NCBI RefSeq assembly: GCF_003628755.1
Contig: NZ_CP029256.1
Coordinates: 205,585 to 269,584 of the forward strand
Direction: 5' to 3'
DNA: 64,000 bases
Source: Christensenella minuta
Lineage (GTDB): Bacteria; Bacillota; Clostridia; Christensenellales; Christensenellaceae
A program made the translations under genes and the position numbers. Positions 61,746 through 64,000 of this stretch are shown one piece after another; positions within the stretch are counted from its first letter, which is position 1; each line of letters begins with the position of its first letter. A model generated the notes under the pieces. It had not been told where the DNA came from. It was given only the letters and a program-made list of their open reading frames with translations, and ran no database searches.

Positions 61746-61955
61746 TTACATGAAAGCGCCGTAAACCAATTTATAGAGCAGGATCATTCCGCCGATAAAA
61801 GCAAACGTACCGAGAAGGGCGATCCAAAACGATTTCGGGACCGCTTTTTGTTCTTCCTTTTCCGCTTCTTCAAAATCTTCCAGCTGCGCCTTGCACTTTG
61901 GGCAATATTCAGCGGAATCTTCAAATTTTGTATGGCACAGAGGACATATTTTCAT
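61746..61955 (-). CDS. Small membrane protein with zinc ribbon
   Basis: The 69-residue protein has a zinc ribbon, CPLC at 4-7 and CPKC at 18-21, followed by an acidic linker and one span (FWIALLGTFAFIGGMILLYK). Its start overlaps the stop of the upstream gene by 4 bp. Function unknown; it probably binds zinc on the cytoplasmic side. Confidence 0.75.
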   Translation of the reverse strand: MKICPLCHTKFEDSAEYCPKCKAQLEDFEEAEKEEQKAVPKSFWIALLGTFAFIGGMILLYKLVYGAFM

Positions 61956-62233
61956 GACTCGCCTCCATCTTCGTTATCACGCATGCGCCGGCGTTCCCGG
62001 CGGTAGAATCTGAGCAGGATGCCAAACAGAACGGACAGCCCGGCAATTGCGATCACGCACATCAGAACGCTGCTCGACAAAAAAATACTGCTCAGGATAA
62101 AACAGGCATATGAAAAAGCGCTCAGCTTTGAAAGGCCGCGCCGCAGTAGCTCAATCAGCAGAAGCACGACGCCTGCAAAGAAAGCGACTGTGCCGATTGC
62201 TTGATAATTCATCCATAACGTCATATCCATCAT
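61952..62233 (-). CDS. Small membrane protein with basic-acidic tail
   Basis: The 93-residue protein has about three spans (AIGTVAFFAGVVLLLIELL, LSAFSYACFILSSIFLSSSV, LMCVIAIAGLSVLFGILL) and a charged tail RFYRRERRRMRDNEDGGES. The start at 62233 (ATGATGGAT) follows AAGGTATTT; the ORF could begin further upstream. A TATAAT on the minus strand near 62251-62256 is a possible -10. It is coupled to the zinc-ribbon gene. Confidence 0.6.
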   Translation of the reverse strand: MMDMTLWMNYQAIGTVAFFAGVVLLLIELLRRGLSKLSAFSYACFILSSIFLSSSVLMCVIAIAGLSVLFGILLRFYRRERRRMRDNEDGGES

Positions 62234-62384
62234 AAATACCTTGCACCCATTATAGCATGACCGTATGGTTCGATAAAGTATGGACATAAAAAATTTACGG
62301 AAAATTTGTTAACAAAGTATGCTTAATATGTTACTATTATAATAAACATGGGTATCTGAAAACAGACCGTAAAGGGCGGAAATA

Positions 62385-62594
62385 ATGGATATTATCGATC
62401 GGACGCTGGCCTTTGCCAAGCGCGAGGACAGGCCCGTGATCGTCGTTTATCAAGGTAAAAAAGGAATCAGCCAGCGGCGTGTCTATGTGCGCGGCATTGC
62501 CGGGGATAAAATAACGGTGTATTGCACGCAGAAAAAAGCAATTCGTGTTTTCGACAGGGCGGGGGTATTGTCTGCGATGCTCGCGGATGAGTAA
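62385..62594 (+). CDS. Small WYL-like protein
   Basis: The 69-residue protein has a beta-rich layout, RPVIVVYQGKKGISQRRVYV then DKITVYCTQKKAIRVFDRAG, reminiscent of a single WYL-type or similar sensor fold. The match is weak. ATG follows GGGCGGAAATA. It is 10 bp before the next small gene and seems to start a short operon with the SpoIIE-type phosphatase. Confidence 0.55.
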   Translation: MDIIDRTLAFAKREDRPVIVVYQGKKGISQRRVYVRGIAGDKITVYCTQKKAIRVFDRAGVLSAMLADE

Positions 62595-62604
62595 GGATTA
62601 AACG

Positions 62605-62835
62605 ATGAAGGTGAACAGTGAGGAGAAGAAACGCGGAGCGCTGAATGAACTGGATAAAAAAATGCGTGAGTTTGCAAGGGAGCGCGAAACGCTGAATCAA
62701 ATGAGCTCCGAGAGGATCGCGCTTGGAAAGCCCCTGACGGACGTGGCGCTCCTGAAACAAAACAAGACCTGCGGGGAGATCGGCGCTTCGATTACCCGGC
62801 TGCAGGAATTTCTGGATGAAATCGAAGGAGATTGA
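62605..62835 (+). CDS. Small helical protein of unknown function
   Basis: The 76-residue protein is mostly helical and charged: LNELDKKMREFARERETLNQ and CGEIGASITRLQEFLDEIEG. Its size and two-helix layout recall small phosphatase-type regulators such as Spo0E, but the Spo0E SQxLD motif is not present. Start ATG 62605. It ends 3 bp before the PAS-phosphatase gene, so the two are likely translated together. It could regulate that enzyme. Confidence 0.55.
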   Translation: MKVNSEEKKRGALNELDKKMREFARERETLNQMSSERIALGKPLTDVALLKQNKTCGEIGASITRLQEFLDEIEGD

Positions 62836-62838
62836 TTT

Positions 62839-63921
62839 TTGAACCGTGTAACGTACAGCACAGAATATATAGCATCCATCATCAATGCGATGAGCGACAT
62901 GGTTCGGGTCATTGGCAGGGACGGACGGGTCCTGATGACGAACAGCGCTTTTGATGAGCGTTTCGGATACGAGGAGGGAATGGAATGCTATACGCCGTTC
63001 CATCAGGAAACGAGGTGTGAGCGCTGCCTGTCGCACGAGGTAATGCTGTCGGGCGAGACGCAGCGCCTGACGCGCAAGCTTTCCGGACGTGTGTATTCGG
63101 TGACCGTATCTCCCCTGAAAGACGAAGGCGAAAAGACGATCGCCGCCGTTGAAGTTTTCCGCGACATTACCCTTGACTACAACATCAAGCAAAATCTGCT
63201 GATGCAGAATGCGAAAATGCAGAAAGACCTGCAGCTGGCGCGGAAACTGCAGGAAGCCCTGGTAAAGGGCGCGCTGCCCAAGGTTGGCGGCGATTACGAG
63301 CTTACGGCGGGCTTCTTCCCGTGCGAAGCGGTCGGCGGCGATATTTATGACTGTACGGTCTATGATGATAAACTCGTTATGTATGTGGCGGATGTTTCGG
63401 GGCACGGCGTGATGCCGGCGATGCTCGCTGTCTTTTTCTCGCGCGTAGTGCGCGCGGCCTGCCTGACGGGCAATTTTCTTCCCTCGGAAATACTCAGCTA
63501 TGCGGAAAAGGAATATCTCGACCTGAATCTTTCCGATTCGATCTATATTACGGCCTTTATTACGGTGATCGATTTGAAGACCAACCGCGCGGCTTATTCC
63601 AATGCGGGCTTTTCCGTAATGCCCGTGATTTATCACGAAGGCAATTTTGAAGAGCTGTATATGCCGTCCCATCCGCTCTGCGACTGGTTTGGCGAGGAGG
63701 AATTCCAGGACGGATTTTTTGAATTCAAAAAAGGCATGCGTATGCTGATCTATACGGACGGAGTGGATAATATTCACAGCGATCCCAAGGTTAAGGACAG
63801 ACTGTTCGAGCTGCTGGGGAAAAAAGAATTCAGCAGCCGCCAGTTTATCAGCGAAGTGCGGGAAGAACTGCACAGCAAGCCTGAGGACGACCTTACGATG
63901 CTTCTGTGCGTGAAACAATAG
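62839..63921 (+). CDS. PAS domain - SpoIIE-type PP2C phosphatase (RsbU-like)
   Basis: Residues ~8-115 are a PAS domain (IINAMSDMVRVIGRDGRVLM) with an unusual cysteine group, C50, C60 and C63, in its core loop. A short coiled coil (NLLMQNAKMQKDLQLARKLQ) joins it to the PP2C domain (about 150-360), whose metal motifs are intact: VGGDIYD, VADVSGHGVMPA, IYTDGVDN and PEDDLTM. Such enzymes dephosphorylate anti-anti-sigma factors in stress signalling. The TTG start at 62839 follows AAGGAGATTGATTT. Coupled to the small genes upstream. Confidence 0.9.
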   Translation: MNRVTYSTEYIASIINAMSDMVRVIGRDGRVLMTNSAFDERFGYEEGMECYTPFHQETRCERCLSHEVMLSGETQRLTRKLSGRVYSVTVSPLKDEGEKTIAAVEVFRDITLDYNIKQNLLMQNAKMQKDLQLARKLQEALVKGALPKVGGDYELTAGFFPCEAVGGDIYDCTVYDDKLVMYVADVSGHGVMPAMLAVFFSRVVRAACLTGNFLPSEILSYAEKEYLDLNLSDSIYITAFITVIDLKTNRAAYSNAGFSVMPVIYHEGNFEELYMPSHPLCDWFGEEEFQDGFFEFKKGMRMLIYTDGVDNIHSDPKVKDRLFELLGKKEFSSRQFISEVREELHSKPEDDLTMLLCVKQ

Positions 63922-63940
63922 CAACTGGGAGAAAAATATT

Positions 63941-64000
63941 TTGACAGATTTTTGGGAGCCGCTCAAAAATAGCCTGATGGCGTTTAGCTGGATGGACGTA
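63941..64000 (+). CDS. Start of a gene, possibly diadenylate cyclase CdaA (3' truncated by window edge)
   Basis: A TTG start at 63941 follows CTGGGAGAAAAATAT and opens MTDFWEPLKNSLMAFSWMDV before the window ends. A short amphipathic start followed by F-x-W-x-D-V resembles the beginning of CdaA, where a D-I/V-x-D-I-L segment follows. Only 20 residues are visible, so the call is tentative. Confidence 0.3.
   Translation, partial: MTDFWEPLKNSLMAFSWMDV

Noticed and set aside
62467-63966. 499-residue minus-strand ORF
   Set aside because: It lies opposite the PAS-phosphatase and small genes, which carry clear domain motifs and ribosome sites.

Overview
The window looks like a chromosomal segment of an anaerobic Gram-positive member of the Clostridia (Bacillota). 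The evidence is AGGAGG-type ribosome sites, lipoprotein-anchored ABC substrate-binding proteins, a YesM/YesN-type two-component system, GerMN and SpoIIE-type domains, a Tn4451-like TnpV protein and F420-dehydrogenase-beta/pyruvyl-transferase surface-glycan genes. Christensenellales would fit, but that is only an inference from overall gene style.

Region 1 (1-22081) is a visibly AT-rich cell-surface glycan locus. It opens with a 5'-truncated class V transaminase and a small nucleotidyltransferase that together resemble a 2-aminoethylphosphonate / CMP-aminoethylphosphonate route. A ferredoxin-type oxidoreductase, a polysaccharide pyruvyl transferase, a methyltransferase, three multi-membrane GT-C-like glycosyltransferases, UDP-GlcNAc 2-epimerase (wecB), an ABC-2 polysaccharide exporter (wzm/wzt) and two related glycosyltransferases follow, one of them fused to a methyltransferase. 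A 1054-residue wall hydrolase (amidase, five near-identical repeats, glucosaminidase-like domain) and a GerMN lipoprotein sit between the two related glycosyltransferases. Gene relics and an IS3 relic lie in the gaps.

Region 2 (22177-24747) is a polar amino-acid ABC importer followed by a tRNA-Arg(CCG) gene.

Region 3 (24750-40838) reads as an integrated mobilizable element of about 16.1 kb. A 20-bp copy of the tRNA-Arg 3' end recurs at its far side, beside a large serine recombinase. It carries tnpV, small element genes, a MobV-type relaxase with a divergent XRE regulator, a Fic protein with its own DNA-binding domain, and a sugar-catabolic cargo operon. That operon (isomerase/epimerase, Gfo/Idh dehydrogenase, ribose-type ABC importer, Asp-nucleophile alpha/beta hydrolase) sits beside a 663-residue LacI-type regulator. 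The regulator appears to hold two ligand-binding domains, the second resembling the operon's own substrate-binding protein. TTTACGTAAA palindromes lie before the regulator and before the operon. This is the most novel-looking system in the window.

Region 4 (41136-55338) is a second glycoside-use locus: two GH3 enzymes (one frameshifted), a YesM/YesN pair, two sugar-binding lipoproteins and a ribose-type importer with two permeases.

Region 5 (55488-64000) holds a DUF308-like membrane protein, three small charged proteins, a cold-shock protein with a long leader, thioredoxin, a GtrA-type protein, a double-domain GT2 glycosyltransferase, small membrane proteins, and a PAS-SpoIIE phosphatase followed by the first codons of a possible diadenylate cyclase.
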